From the NCBI RefSeq assembly GCF_047675955.1, contig NC_132915.1, positions 46,638,026 through 46,702,025 of the forward strand: DNA of 64,000 nucleotides. Direction: 5' to 3'. The notes under the pieces are model-generated. The model did no database searches. It was not told the origin of the DNA and was given only the letters and a program-made list of their open reading frames with translations. Shown in pieces: positions 11,467-23,290 of the stretch. Made by a program: the position numbers and the translations under genes. Source of the DNA: Chlorocebus sabaeus. Its lineage: Eukaryota; Chordata; Mammalia; Primates; Cercopithecidae. Each line of letters opens with the position of its first letter. The first letter of the stretch is position 1.

Positions 11467-12067
11467 AATTTATTATACAGGGAAGACACTTGTTAGTAAA
11501 TTTGAGATTTTTTTCTTATATTGGTGGGGATTTATCTTTCCTTTCTCCTATCTCAACTTGTAATCCAAATTATTGGTGAACTGACAGTCTTTGCCATAGA
11601 AAAGGGCAAAGCTAATTGGTTCATGGGGGATTGAAACCTGTGACCCTTGATTTCTAAGCACCCTGCTCTTAACTAGCTGAATTCTGAATGACTGCCTATT
11701 CTTATCTCAAAGCGATTGTTTATCTTTTTCATGCAGAAATAATGCTTTTTGCCTTGGAGGAATATCTTGCAGTAGAGGACAAGAGAGAAAGCCAACCATT
11801 AAATTTACTATATTTATCTGTGAATGAGATACATGCCATGTGGCTAATGGCAAGACCACAAGATCTGAGTTGCAAATTTTAACTAGTCTTGTTGATTTTT
11901 ATTTCTTTTCATAGTTACTCTATTCTTTGCTTTCCTCAGTTGAAGAGAATTTTCTTTAGCCGTTTTCCCTTATGTTCTTACTTTTTTTTATAATTTTTTT
12001 TTACAAAATATTTGCAACCTGTAGAAGAATAAATGTAATGTCTGTATACTCACCAGCAACTGTCACA
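11467..12067. other. Intron, no recognisable element
   Basis: Intronic DNA between a MIR and a small minisatellite. No repeat or gene is evident. Confidence 0.5.
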
Positions 12068-12154
12068 AATTATATCTATGTACTTGATTATATCTATGTA
12101 CTAATTATATCTATGTACTATATTATATCTATATCTTGATTATATCTGTGTACT
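12068..12154. repeat. Minisatellite, about five 17-19-bp units
   Basis: Tandem copies of ATTATATCTATGTACT(T/A)(G/A) with minor variation. Confidence 0.85.
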
Positions 12155-12279
12155 CTTTCCTGATCCCATCCTTCTTTTTTTTTTCCATGAAGATAACTAC
12201 CATGTTGGGTTTTTTGTTTATGAATTCCTGCCTCTTAAAACTGTTTTCTTAAATAATATATTGTTTAGTATTGCTTTTA

Positions 12280-15010
12280 TTTAAACCTTAAAAATCATCT
12301 ACACATATCAACTCTGCGATATGTATACGTGCAAGTTTTGACTTCCACCTATAAGTCCTTAATCTATGTGGGATTTATTTATGTGTTTGTTACAAAGAAG
12401 GGAATTCAATTTAAATTTTTAAAAATCTGGATATCTGTTTTTCTCAGCATATCTGTTGTGTTAATAGTGACTTTTTTTCAGTGATGTACAGTGCCACCTC
12501 TGACATTTATTATTGCATGCATATATGGGTAGGGGAATTTTGTAGGGGAATTCATTATTGTTGAGTGTTCCTGTAATTCTTTCCCCCTTCTGCAGTAGTC
12601 TATTGTGTGAATAAACTACAGTTTATTTATGGACTAGCCTGGTGTGTTCCCACATCAACTCATACCTGAAGTCTAATCTGTAATGTGAAGGTTTTTGGAA
12701 GTGGGATATTGGGAGGCTCTGCTCTCATGAATGGGATTAGCACCTTTATAAAATAAGAGGCCTGAGAGAGACCCTTCACCCCTTACACCATGTGAGGATA
12801 TGGCAAGCCAATTCTGTCTGTGAACCAAAAGGTAGCCCTCCCTGGACCCCAGGTCTACCAGTGCTTTGGTCTTGGACTTCCTAGTCTCTGGAACTGTGAG
12901 GAATACATTTCTGTTGTTTAAAAGATACCCAGTTTATGGTCTTTTGTTATAGGAGCCCAAATAGACTAAACAATTAATCTACTCTTTGTCAGTGAACTTT
13001 TTTGTGTTTTTTGTTTTTTCAGCTGTAAGAATTTTTACATACTGCTGCTGTGTTCTTTGTAGTACATGTCTTCTGACACACTTGTGCAAGACTTTCTCTA
13101 GGACTTACTGCTAAGGATGAAAATTGTCTGACAGATATGCAAATGTTCAGGTTTATAAGAAAATGCCAAATCATTTGCCAAATTATAGACTTCTTAGCTT
13201 TATTTTTAAAGAGATAAAATATCTCATTCTAGTTTCATTTTGTATTTGTTTGATTTCTAATGAGTTTGGGTTTCTTATGTTTATATGTGAAATATTTATG
13301 TCTCATGTCCGTTTTTCTGTTGGGATGTTTTTCTTTTTGTGGAAGGTGTTTATTTTGGATACTAATCTTTGGTTGATTATGTTATTTAACATAATGTCAC
13401 GTTCTGGAAAACATTGACCTCATATCTCTGGCTTAAAACGATTTTTTTTTTTATTTAGATGGCAGTCCAGTATGGGTATTACTTGGGCTCCCAGCTCCAA
13501 GCAGTGATTTACAGACCCATGCTCCTTTTATCTGTTGGATCTACTGTCTTTAAACATGGCTCCCAAAGTTATGGGTCATCTCTACTCCAGCCAGCCAGAA
13601 GAGAGAAAGAGCATACAAAATCACATTTAGGAAGTTTTATGAATCTGGCTTAGAAATGGTACATATCACTTTTGCCAGCATATCATTGATCGGAACTCAA
13701 TTCTCTGTCCACTTGTTATGTAATTGCAAAGAAGATGGGGAAATATGTACTCATTTCCCAAAAGAGGAAACGAGTTTAGACATTAGCCAACAGTCTCAAC
13801 TGTCAGTTAGTTAAAAGCGTCACAAATATCTTCTTATTTGTGGCTTTTCCTTTTCACTTGTTCTATGGTATCTTGAAAAATGAAGTTATTAATTTTAATA
13901 TAATTAAAAATTTCAATATTCTGTCTTACAGTTGGTGTGTATTGTATCTTATTTAAGAAGTCCCACCTCATTCTAACATCATAAAGATATTTTTCTGTAT
14001 TTTCATCCAAAGTGTTATAGTTTTGACTTCCACATGTAAGTCCTTAATCTATGTGGGATTTATTTATGTGTTTGCTATAAAGAAGGGAATCAATTTAATT
14101 TTTTAAAAATCTGGATATCTGTTTTTCTCAGCGTATCTGTTGTGTTAATAATCACTTTTTTCACTGATGTACAGTGCCACCTGTGAAATTTATTATGGTA
14201 TGTATATATGGGTCCATATTTACATGGGTTAATTTCTGGGCTTACTGTTTATTTGCACTGGGTAGTTTTTAAATCTTTGAAACAGAAACACTGTGTTTAT
14301 TATTATAGCTTCATAATGAGTCCTGATAACTGATAGGATAAATCTTATCACCTTATTCTTTTTCCAATATTTTGGACATTGTTGATTATTTCAATATAAT
14401 GTTGTAACCAGATATCAACTTTCTTCAAAAACCCTTTGGGGATTAATTTAAACAGAACTGACATCATTACCATTTTAAATGTTTCTATAGGTGAAAATAA
14501 TCTGTCTCCATTAATTTATGTCTTCTTTAATGTATTTAAACAAACCTTTGCAGTTTTATCCATAGGGTCTTCCATATTTTTAATTAGATTTATTTCTGAG
14601 CAATTTGTGTTTTGTTGGTATTTTAGTTATCTGCATTTTTTACATTTTCTGTTTTTTATGTGTGGAAATGCAATTGATTTTTAAATATTTATCTTATATC
14701 TAGCCACCCTGTTAATCTTCTATTAATTCCGTATTTTTGGATTCATCTGGGTGTTTTTGGGTAGACAGTCATATCATCTATAAACATTGGCAGTTTTGTT
14801 TCTTCCTTAAAAATTCTAGTATATTCTACCAAGCATTTTACATTTTACCAGATGAAAGTTAAGGAGAAGTGGTTAGAGTGAGTGTCCTTGTCTTGTTCCT
14901 AATTTTAAAGAGAATTCTAATATTTCATCATTGGGAATTAAGGTAACCATAGTTTCTCATAGATACCTTTTTATCACGTTAATGAGCTCAATAGACTAAT
15001 ATCATGAATG
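12280..15010 (-). mobile_element. Old L1 block (antisense) with internal duplication
   Basis: Reverse-complement L1 ORF2 reverse-transcriptase region: 'tgtccttgtcttgttcctaa' near 14883, 'agacagtcatatcatctata' near 14763, 'aaatgcaattgatttttaaa' near 14666 and 'aagtccttaatctatgtggg' (twice). The nearly identical segments 12334-12530 and 14019-14213 lie in the same orientation, with an LTR copy between them. Confidence 0.65.
12640..12972 (+). mobile_element. MaLR-type LTR remnant (sense)
   Basis: 'catgaatgggattagcacct', 'cttacaccatgtgaggatat', 'ggtcttggacttcctagtct', 'tctggaactgtgaggaatac' and 'aaatagactaaaca' follow the order of an ERVL-MaLR solo LTR of the MLT1/MST group. No retroviral coding sequence is present. 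Confidence 0.6.
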
Positions 15011-16091
15011 GGTCATACATTTTAAAAAATGTTTTATCTTTTCATACCTGGTCTTTTCCATCCTTTTACAATTCCATTTAATTCATTTCACTGTTATTTT
15101 GTTTGCTTGTTTTTAATCTCTGTCTCCATTAAGCAATAAGATTGGTCTTTTGTTTGGCTTTCTTGTACTGTCTTTATCTAGTTTTGGTAATAAAAATAGC
15201 CTTACACAATGAGTTACTGAGCCAAAGAAAAAATTAGAAAATTGGACTATAAAGCTGATAACATTCCTTAGAATGTAGTGCAGAGACACAGCATGATGGA
15301 AACTATGAAAGAAGTAAGTAGCCATGGAGGAGAGAATGAAAAGTTCAAACCATATCTAATTGTAAAAGGTAAAATAGAGAATAGAGGAGTGGCAGTAGAC
15401 ATTGTACTGTATATATATATATTTTTTTCCAAATCTATGTTCAGTTTGACTTTAAGTCTACAAGCTTCTTGTTTATTTCTTGACTTTCTTTTCTTTTTTA
15501 ATATCACTCATAACTAGCATGAGAGTATGATAATTTTATAAGAATTAACCTGGAAATCAGGAATCTTTTGGTATCTCACATAAATAGGGAGAAAAGACAA
15601 AATGGGCCTAGTTCTAGTGAATTCAAGGCAGATAGTCATGCCAGGGTATTTGGAAATAAAGAGTGCTATACATAGGGTTACTTCTTGATGTCTCTAGATT
15701 GAGGTGAAGACATCTAGGGAAAGTAGGTCTTAGCCTCAGTGCCTCTCCTTCAGCCCCATATGATGCAGGGTAATCTAAGGAGAGGCAACATCTTAGACCC
15801 AGAGTGTGCTTTCACTCTTAAACCCTGCATGTGGCTTTGTGTGTGTGTGAAAAGGGTATACGAAGTAAATGGAGAATATAAATTCTATATAATTGGAATC
15901 ATATGGTTTATAAATTTGTATCCTGCTTGTGCAATTACCATTTCATTGCAATATAAGTTAACATTTGAAACATTTTTTTGACTGCCTCATATTCTAACAT
16001 AGGAATGTACCATTTTTTTACCTAAACATTTCCCTACTCTCAGACATTTTACATATTTCAATTTTTTTCCTATTTATTTTATTCCAATGCC
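15011..16091. other. Intron, mostly unclassified; ancient LINE near the end
   Basis: Includes a short (TA)n tract near 15410. From about 15880 the text 'ttggaatcatatggtttata' and 'gaatgtaccattttttta' resembles an antisense L1M 3' region that resumes after the Alu ('tccctgatggtttcctcagga', 'actgcattccagcaaga'). Confidence 0.4.
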
Positions 16092-16394
16092 TCTTTTTGT
16101 TTGTTTTTTTGAGATGGAGTTTCACTCCTGTAGCCCAGGCTGCAGTGCAATGACGTGATCTTGATGCATTGCAACCTCTGCCTCCTGTGTTCAAGCAGTT
16201 CTCTTGCCTCAGCCTCCCAAGTAGCTGGGATTACAGGCACGTGCCTCCATGGCTGGCTAGTTTTTGTACTTTTAGTAGACACGGGGTTTCACCACGTTGG
16301 CCAGGCTGGTCTCAAACTCCTAATCTCAGGTGATCCACCCGCCTCAGCCTCCCAAAGTGCTGGGATTACAGGTGCAAGCCACTGCACCTGGCCT
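16092..16394 (-). mobile_element. Alu SINE (antisense, AluS/J-like)
   Basis: Complete dimeric Alu from 'tttgagatggagtttcactc' to 'ccactgcacctggcc', inserted in older LINE-like sequence. Confidence 0.92.
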
Positions 16395-16949
16395 CATTTA
16401 TATATATTTATTCTCATCCCTGATGGTTTCCTCAGGATGAATTATTAAAAGTAGAATTACTTAGTCAAAGATTATGAACCTAAGACTTTTGAATATATAT
16501 TCCCTGCCAAACTGCATTCCAGCAAGATTATACCAAGTTATCTTCTCACAGTGTATGAGATTGCCCACATTTTATATTCTTGCAAGTATTTATTATAATT
16601 TAAAAACAGCCTTTTGGTTTTCAAAGCAAATATATTCCTTTATTTCTTATCTCTTTGGAAACTAGTGAGGTTTTTCACTTTCACTTTTCATGCAGTTTTC
16701 TTTTGTAAATGTTCTGTCAGCTTGTCTTTTTATCTTGTTTGCTTACAGATACACGTGACCCTTTAAATATATGTTAGGGAATGAGCGCTATATAATGTTC
16801 ATCAGAGTGTATTATTTGCTCACCTTGTTAATACTTTCTAAACATTATAGATTCAGTTCCAAAATAATTGAGACTGTTTTTGAAGACTTTTTCTTAAGTT
16901 TGAGCTCCATGTACTTCTTTCTGCATTAGCAGATATTAAACTTAATTGT

Positions 16950-17092
16950 TTTCATTGTGTATCTCCATCTCTGGACTCTGAGCTCCTTGAGGGCAAGGAG
17001 AGTTGATGTGTTACCCTTTTCTCCCCACTGCCTTCTCCTGTGATTGACAGTCTTAAGTTCAATAAATGCTTTTTGAATGAACACGTGAAAAT
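16950..17092 (+). mobile_element. L2 LINE 3' end
   Basis: 'gagctccttgagggcaagga' followed by 'ttcaataaatgctttttgaa' is the classic L2 3' terminal region in sense orientation. Confidence 0.75.
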
Positions 17093-17949
17093 TCTTTGAT
17101 ATAACAATTGTAGGAAGTAGGAAGTAAGAACAGTAAAGAATTAACATTTGGAAGGGGATATCTAATTGTGATGTGGAGAAAAAATGTCAGTAGTAGTTAG
17201 CTTTGTTTTCTTGCCAGAGCATTTGATATTGATAGTGACTATTTGGCACTAACTAAAGTATAGTATTTTGGTTTTTCAGGTGGTTGGGAGAAGATCAGAT
17301 TGTAGTACCTTTACTTGGGCTCAGAATGCTGTTCACCTTTGCCATACTTTAGTTGGAAAATATGCCAGAGTTAATAATTGGTTTGCTTTTGTTTGGTTTT
17401 TATGATTTTTACTTTATTATTGTTTCTATTACTTTTTTTCTCATTTTCAGCATGGAAGAATATCAATCTTATACTTTCTCTAGGTATCTTACTGTACAGG
17501 ATCAAAATAAGTTTCAATATATTAGGTCAAGGTGCCACAAAGAGAGTACTTTTATATTATGCTTATCATCTTATTTTCATATTTAACTAGTTTCGAGTTT
17601 ATATGTGTAAACTTAATTTGAAAAGTTGACTTGATTTATTCTACAGCATTATTTTAAATGAAAACTGACTTGTAATTTGTTGCTTGATTTAATTATGTTC
17701 AGTAATTTATATTTTTCATTGAGTTATATGTGTAGATATGGCCACACAAATATATGGGAAATGATTTTTGAATAGTTTAATGTTTAATCAATTTTCAGGA
17801 GAGAACAACTTAACAGTATAGTATAATGTTATGATATGATTTTTAGCCTTAATAAGTGAAAGACATTTTTATTTAAAAGAAAAATTTGAAGTCTTTATCT
17901 TTTGTAAGTCTTAACTATAAACTTTTTTTCTAAAGGCCTTTGTGTATTA
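17093..17949. other. Intron, repeat-free
   Basis: AT-rich DNA without recognisable transposons, leading into the candidate regulatory element. Confidence 0.5.
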
Positions 17950-19680
17950 TATTCACAAAATTTGAACTTATCATTCAACTCTACTATCCTGCATGAAAAA
18001 TAAACCATTTCTGCTATGAAAAAAGGCTGCCAATAGATATTCTGATATTTCAAGCTTACTTTAAGTTCCAAGCAGAATGAAACAGCCCAAGATATTAAAA
18101 TCTAGAAATTTAGCATATCTAATGGAAACTGCAACTCAACTTTAACTACTCTATAGTGGCACTTCTCTTGCCGCTATAATAAAACTTAAGAATGTTTAGT
18201 GATTTTTTTTCGTACTATTATTCAAAATTACATTACCCTTACTGAAATCTGAATGGCTTTTAGTGGATTAATTAAACTGTAGCTGGTTTGCCATCTGGGT
18301 GCAGCTTGTTTAGCTGCCTTTCCACAGAAAAATTTCTCATGGAGTAAAGAGTATTTTTTGTTAGAATACAGCTGCTAGGCTTTACTTTCTAAAAAAACAA
18401 ATAGTTTATGCTTTCATACATGAGATTTGTGATGAAAATTAATTTGTAAAATATAAAACCTATGATTGCCTTTTAAAATAATACTACACAAGCTTTTTTA
18501 TATTCTTTATGAATTTGTAAAAAAATATATTTTATGTCTTGATAACTTGTAATATTAAATAGAATCCTAGGTTTAGGCTAAATATGAAAAAATGGGTAAG
18601 AGGGAATTAACTAAATCTGATTTTTATGGCTCAAGTGGTTTCATTAAATTAGAGTGCTCTGTGTTGTTCATTAATGAACTTGTGCCATATGCTTTAACTG
18701 TTCTGGTCAATAGCTGATAAAGAAAGGCTTGTGGATTTGCTTTTTTTTTTCATATAAAGCTGGATAAAAATATCCATGTGATGGGCTTTTGTCAAAGGAG
18801 TTACTTTGAATTCAGTAACTACTACTGAGGCAATATGGCTCGCAATTTGCAACCCAAAGGTAGTCATACATTATTGGAATACAGCCTACTGCGCTTCACA
18901 TTACACAGATGTGAAGGCCTGATTATAGCTGCTTCATAATTAACAGTGATCCGATTTGTTTTGTGGCATAAATGGTGCATGTGTAGAACATTAGCCATGG
19001 CACTCTCATTCAAATTCAACTCAAGGGCTCAGCGGCAGGCGGGTCACGAGCTTCAGGGAGTAGAAGCACAAGCTCCTCCATATGTTCTTGCTGCATCTTA
19101 CTATGGCTATGAGTGCAAGATAAGTTCCCTAAAGAACCTAATCGTGTTCTGTAATTACAGCGCGGCTTTCTGCTGGCTAGAAATGAGGGAGAAGCTAAAA
19201 CACTCCCTCATCAGATAATTTGTAAATTACTTTACATGGCGGATGCCTAACTCAGTTGGTTTTCAACTGCTGAAATTATAAATAATTGTAACAGATGTGG
19301 CAATATGGCTGGCCTCCAATAAATGAGGCCCTTGATAATTTGGCCAACCCTTTGACAGGCCAATTTAATAAAATGTGAACAAAATCTTCTTGCTAATAAT
19401 TTATCATCCTTTTTCCCAGTAGAATAAATTTAATTACCCTAGCAGTTAACAAGGTCACACCCAGATGCCAAACTCGGCTACAGTTTTGATAATGCAATCA
19501 GGAATTGAGAGGTGATGACAGCGTTGTTGTTTTTTTCATTACCTGGCTTCACATAAACACAGGTGGCGTAGCTTTCTTGTCAGTTTTTAATAATTACAGG
19601 CTATTATGGAATGCATAGTTAGCAGATTGAAAACCACACTTTAGTGAATTTGTTTGAGTATGATTGAGGTTTTAATGTAT
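17950..19680. promoter_or_regulatory. Candidate conserved enhancer cluster
   Basis: A 1.7-kb block with no recognisable transposon in a region otherwise full of them. Its core (18840-19570) keeps about a dozen CpGs (for example in AGCGGCAGGCGGGTCACGAG near 19029 and CAGCGCGGC near 19158), whereas the flanking AT-rich DNA is almost CpG-free. Motifs include the palindrome CTGTAATTACAG (19149-19160), GGATTAATTAAAC near 18265, TGACAG (MEIS/TGIF type) at 19353, an NFI-like pair TTGGCC...GGCCAA (19340-19363), CAGATG and CAGGTG E-boxes, and an AAGGTCA half-site near 19450. What is seen is the repeat depletion, CpG retention and motif density; enhancer function and deep conservation are inference. 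The target need not be CNTLN itself. Confidence 0.5.
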
Positions 19681-20125
19681 AGAGATGATAATGTATAACA
19701 AGCATAGTCCCTTGCTTATACCATTAATGCACAAATTTTGGTTGTTTTACTGGTGACATAAGTGTTAAGTGTTTATAAAACTTACAGTATGTATTATAAT
19801 AAGTAATGGATTATACCCCAAAGTCACATATTTAGAGATACACCATAAAAAAATTTAATTCCATGAATTTTAGAAATTCATTTTAGGATACCACTAACAG
19901 AAACATTTTAAATATCCAGATTTGCAAATTCTGGCAGAATGTGAGGCTTATAAAATATTTTGGAAAAATCTAAATGTGTTTTATTTTGCTATTTAAGATT
20001 AAAAGAAATCTATAGGAAAATCAGTCTTTTCATTCTAGCTTTTAGGTATAGCCAGGATTAGTTTACTCTTAGGATTGAAATCTATAGGTAATTTGTATAT
20101 TGTGGAGTTAACATTCTAAACATTC
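19681..20125. other. Intron, repeat-free AT-rich
   Basis: No repeat or gene recognised. It joins the candidate enhancer to a cluster of short hairpins. Confidence 0.5.
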
Positions 20126-20186
20126 TTCTGTGACATGTAAATATTACTAATTTTTGTCAGTACAATGATATTTACATGTCATAGAA
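20126..20186. repeat. Inverted repeat, 19-bp arms
   Basis: Arms 20126-20144 and 20168-20186 match over 19 bp with one mismatch (a G.U-type pair), around a 23-nt loop that can itself pair TACT with AGTA. It could be a cruciform, an RNA hairpin, or the collapsed ends of a tiny DNA transposon. Confidence 0.8.
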
Positions 20187-20395
20187 TGCATACTTAGCTT
20201 GTGGTTGCTCAATTTTGTACCAAAGATGCTACTGTCATTTACTGGATGTATGTATAAACCAATAATTGTCATCTACTGGATATAAGTATAATTGATTTGT
20301 AACCCACTCAGTGTTAGGTTTTATGTAGTATGTGGAAGAAGTTAAAGTTTTGGAATTAATTTTTTTCCATTTAATTTTGCTGTTCAACAAATAAA

Positions 20396-20428
20396 CTTAT
20401 ATGATACAGTTTGACTGTATCATGTAAG
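20396..20428. repeat. Inverted repeat, 15-bp arms, 3-nt loop
   Basis: CTTATATGATACAGT, loop TTG, then ACTGTATCATGTAAG. One mismatch (again a G.U-type pair). Confidence 0.85.
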
Positions 20429-20911
20429 TATTTAGATACTAAAAGAAAGCTAAATTTGACTGACTATTGTTTATTACTGAATTTTGCTATAATGTGATAG
20501 TGTTATAAGCGGAGATGGTGACAGTTTATTTTTTACTCAAATGTAGTCAATAATTTTATTTTATTTTGTGAATTACAAATGCTATCTGAAGATACTTGGG
20601 TTAAAAGTGAGTAGATGGAAGAAATGCAAATATTTATATTTTTAAAAAGAGTGCTAGATGAATTTGTTGATATTAGACATTTTATTACTCAATATAGTGG
20701 TCTTTCTAAAAATGAAGTGTAAGTTTAAACTAGTACACTTAGTTTTATTTGTGAATTTTTATTACAATACTATTTTGATTTACAATTATGCTAAATTGAT
20801 ATTCTTTTTCTTTTTTTACAAGAAAATATGACTATTATTAAAGTCATTTATTTTCAGGATATAGATGATTCAGCTAACAATGTTTACTTTATTAATTGGT
20901 AATAAATTAAT

Positions 20912-20981
20912 AGAAATGCAGACATTTCTGCATTTCTGAAATCAATTTTAAAAATAAAGTTAATCTCTGAATACAGAGATT
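20912..20981. repeat. Two adjacent short inverted repeats
   Basis: AGAAATGCAG / CTGCATTTCT (20912-20937, 6-nt loop) and AATCTCTG / CAGAGATT (20962-20981, 4-nt loop), both perfect. Confidence 0.85.
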
Positions 20982-21003
20982 CAGGCATTTCATGAGAAGA
21001 AAA

Positions 21004-21050
21004 GTGTGTGTGCATATGTATGTGTGTGTGTGTGCGTGTGTGTATGTATA
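21004..21050. repeat. (GT)n microsatellite
   Basis: Imperfect GT/AT/GC dinucleotide tract. A short CA tract follows near 21188-21201. Confidence 0.85.
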
Positions 21051-21201
21051 CACAGACACTTATATACTCTGTTGTATTCCAGGAGGATTTGAATTAGTTT
21101 TCAGAGAACAGTCATTCAAGTAGTCAGTTTTTCTGATATATACGTACATGTTAGATATTTTATATACACACGTAAGAGATTTTATTACAGACACACACAC
21201 A

Positions 21202-22204
21202 CTTGACCTACACTTGATTTTCAGTGAGATATTGTTTTAAGAAAAAGTATTTCTTTTGCTGAGATATCATATGCTTTTTAAAATGTTTTTGTTTTGCTAT
21301 AGGCTTTGTTACGTGTTGACAGGTTTAGAATTCATAAATTTTTTAAAACAAGCGAGATGATGTATGTAAAATTCTTAGCCAGAGGTAGGAACTAAATACT
21401 TTTTTGCTAAATGCTAGTTATTATCACCATTGCAGTATAGTAGGAAAAAATATATTTAATTATAATTTGCCAAAAAAATTTAACTTACAATTTTTCTAAT
21501 TATTATAGCTGTGAAACAATTTTCTATGTATTAGCCAATATTCAGTCAACCCGCATTGTAATAATAATGCCTTACAATATTTCTTGGATTGAATGCAACA
21601 TGACTATATATTTAAGTTGTATAATTATAAAAATAGTAATTTGTATAACACCTAAAGGCCCTTCCCCCATGCCTTCTCTTCTATTTAATATATATCTTCT
21701 ACAGAACTTTTCAATTAAAATTAGCTCTGTGAATCGTTGTGAAAAATAAAGTTATGTATTAACAATGGCAATTTAAAAAGATTATTTCCACCTGGGAGCC
21801 TTTAGCCATGTAGTCAGTCCACTAATCATTTTTCAGCAGATTAATCATGGTATAGCACCACACCATTGTATTCCAAGACTGTAAACTAAAAGGGAGCAAA
21901 ATATTTTCAATATTAGAGAAAAAATTTATTTATAAAATGTGAATAATTGTTAGGAAGGAAAGTTAACTTTTCAAAGATTCTGGGATTTTAAGGGTAGTAG
22001 AATGAACTTCCACAGAGAGGGGATTGAGTAACTTGATTTTGCTATGCATGTAAAGCAGCTCTTAAAAAGGTTAAAGATATGTAAGGATATATGGAGATCT
22101 GTGAGGATATACGTGTATACTCATATATTTTATTATAATACATATAATAGTTATATATGTATATGTTTGAGATTATTAAGTTTTTAAAACGCAAGTTAAA
22201 AAGT
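21202..22204. other. Intron, no recognisable element
   Basis: AT-rich DNA including a very AT-rich patch near 22110-22170. No gene or repeat that I can name. Confidence 0.5.
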
Positions 22205-22797
22205 ACAGTATGGCTAGGGACAAAAGGGTAGCTTTACAAGTGGAGTAATCTGACAAAACTCTACTTCAGCCAGGTGATCAAACTGAATATCAACAGTCAT
22301 AAATCATGTTGATAGCATATACCCTTGATATGATGTGATGAAAATGGCACTTTACCTCTATGATCTTCCTTCTCAAAACTCATAACCCCAGTCTAATCAT
22401 GAGAAAAACATCAGACAAATCCCAAAGGAGGGGCATCCTACAGAAAACTGTCAAGGTCATGAAAGACAAGAAAAGTCTGAGAAAGCAGCCAAAAGGAGCT
22501 CTAGGAGATATAGCAACTAAATGTAATGTGTCCTAGATGGGATCGTGAAACAGAAAAAGGACATTAGGAAAAAACCAAGGAAATGTGAACAGACTATGTC
22601 CTTCAGTTACTAATAATGTATGAATATTTGTTCAGTAATTGTAACAAATATACCATACTAATTTAATATGTTAATAATAGGGAAACTGTGTGGGTGGGGG
22701 TAGGAGGTCAGGGAGAACTCTGCAAAATATCTGCTCAGTTTTTCTGTACATAAAAAAACTGTTGTAAAAAATAAAGTCTATTAATTTTTAAAAAGTA
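22205..22797 (+). mobile_element. Old L1 3' end (sense, L1M class)
   Basis: 'cataaccccagtctaatcat', 'gagaaaaacatcagacaaat', 'gtcaaggtcatgaaagacaa' and 'cagaaaaaggacattaggaa' are characteristic of an ancient L1M 3' region. It ends in an A-rich segment near 22770-22795. Confidence 0.65.
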
Positions 22798-22826
22798 TGT
22801 TAAATGACAAAAATATAGTAGTTACC

Positions 22827-23097
22827 TTTTTTTTTTTTTTTTTTTGAGATGGAGTCTCACTCTGTTACCCAGGCTGGAGTGCAGTGGCGCGATCTCGGCT
22901 CACTGCAAGCTCCACCTCCCGAGTTCACACCATTCTCCTGCCTCAGCCTCCCTAGTAACTGGAACTACAGGCACCCACCACAGTGAGACGGGTTTTCACC
23001 GTGTTAGCCAGGATGGTCTCGATCTCCTGACCTCGTGATCCGCTCATCTCAGCCTCCCAGAGTGTTGGGATTACAGGCGTGAGCCACCGTGCCCAGC
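22827..23097 (-). mobile_element. Alu SINE (antisense, AluY-like, small deletion)
   Basis: From a T-run to 'caccgtgcccagc'. It lacks the usual 'cggctaattttttgtatttttag' segment ('cccaccacagtgagacggg'). A second T-run (about 20 nt, 23107-23126) follows the element. Confidence 0.93.
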
Positions 23098-23290
23098 TGT
23101 TTCCTTTTTTTTTTTTTTTTTTTTTAAAGTCTGGGAGATATATTACAAACTTACTAGTAGGAACTTTGAGGGATGAGATTGTGAAGAGACTTTTATTTAT
23201 ATTTCCCCTACCTATACTGAAATTTTTGCATTGAACTTTCAGTCATTTTATTTGCAAAAAAATAAATATTTCTATTTTGAAAAGCATTTA

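Noticed and set aside
11600..11690. Possible tRNA-like sequence
   Set aside because: A few words resemble tRNA box B, but no cloverleaf or box A can be assembled.
12068..12154. CRISPR-like array
   Set aside because: Units are contiguous tandem copies without spacers; this is a small minisatellite in primate DNA.
20126..20186. microRNA precursor
   Set aside because: The stem ends at 19 bp and does not extend as a pre-miRNA would; no lower stem is visible, so I list it only as an inverted repeat.
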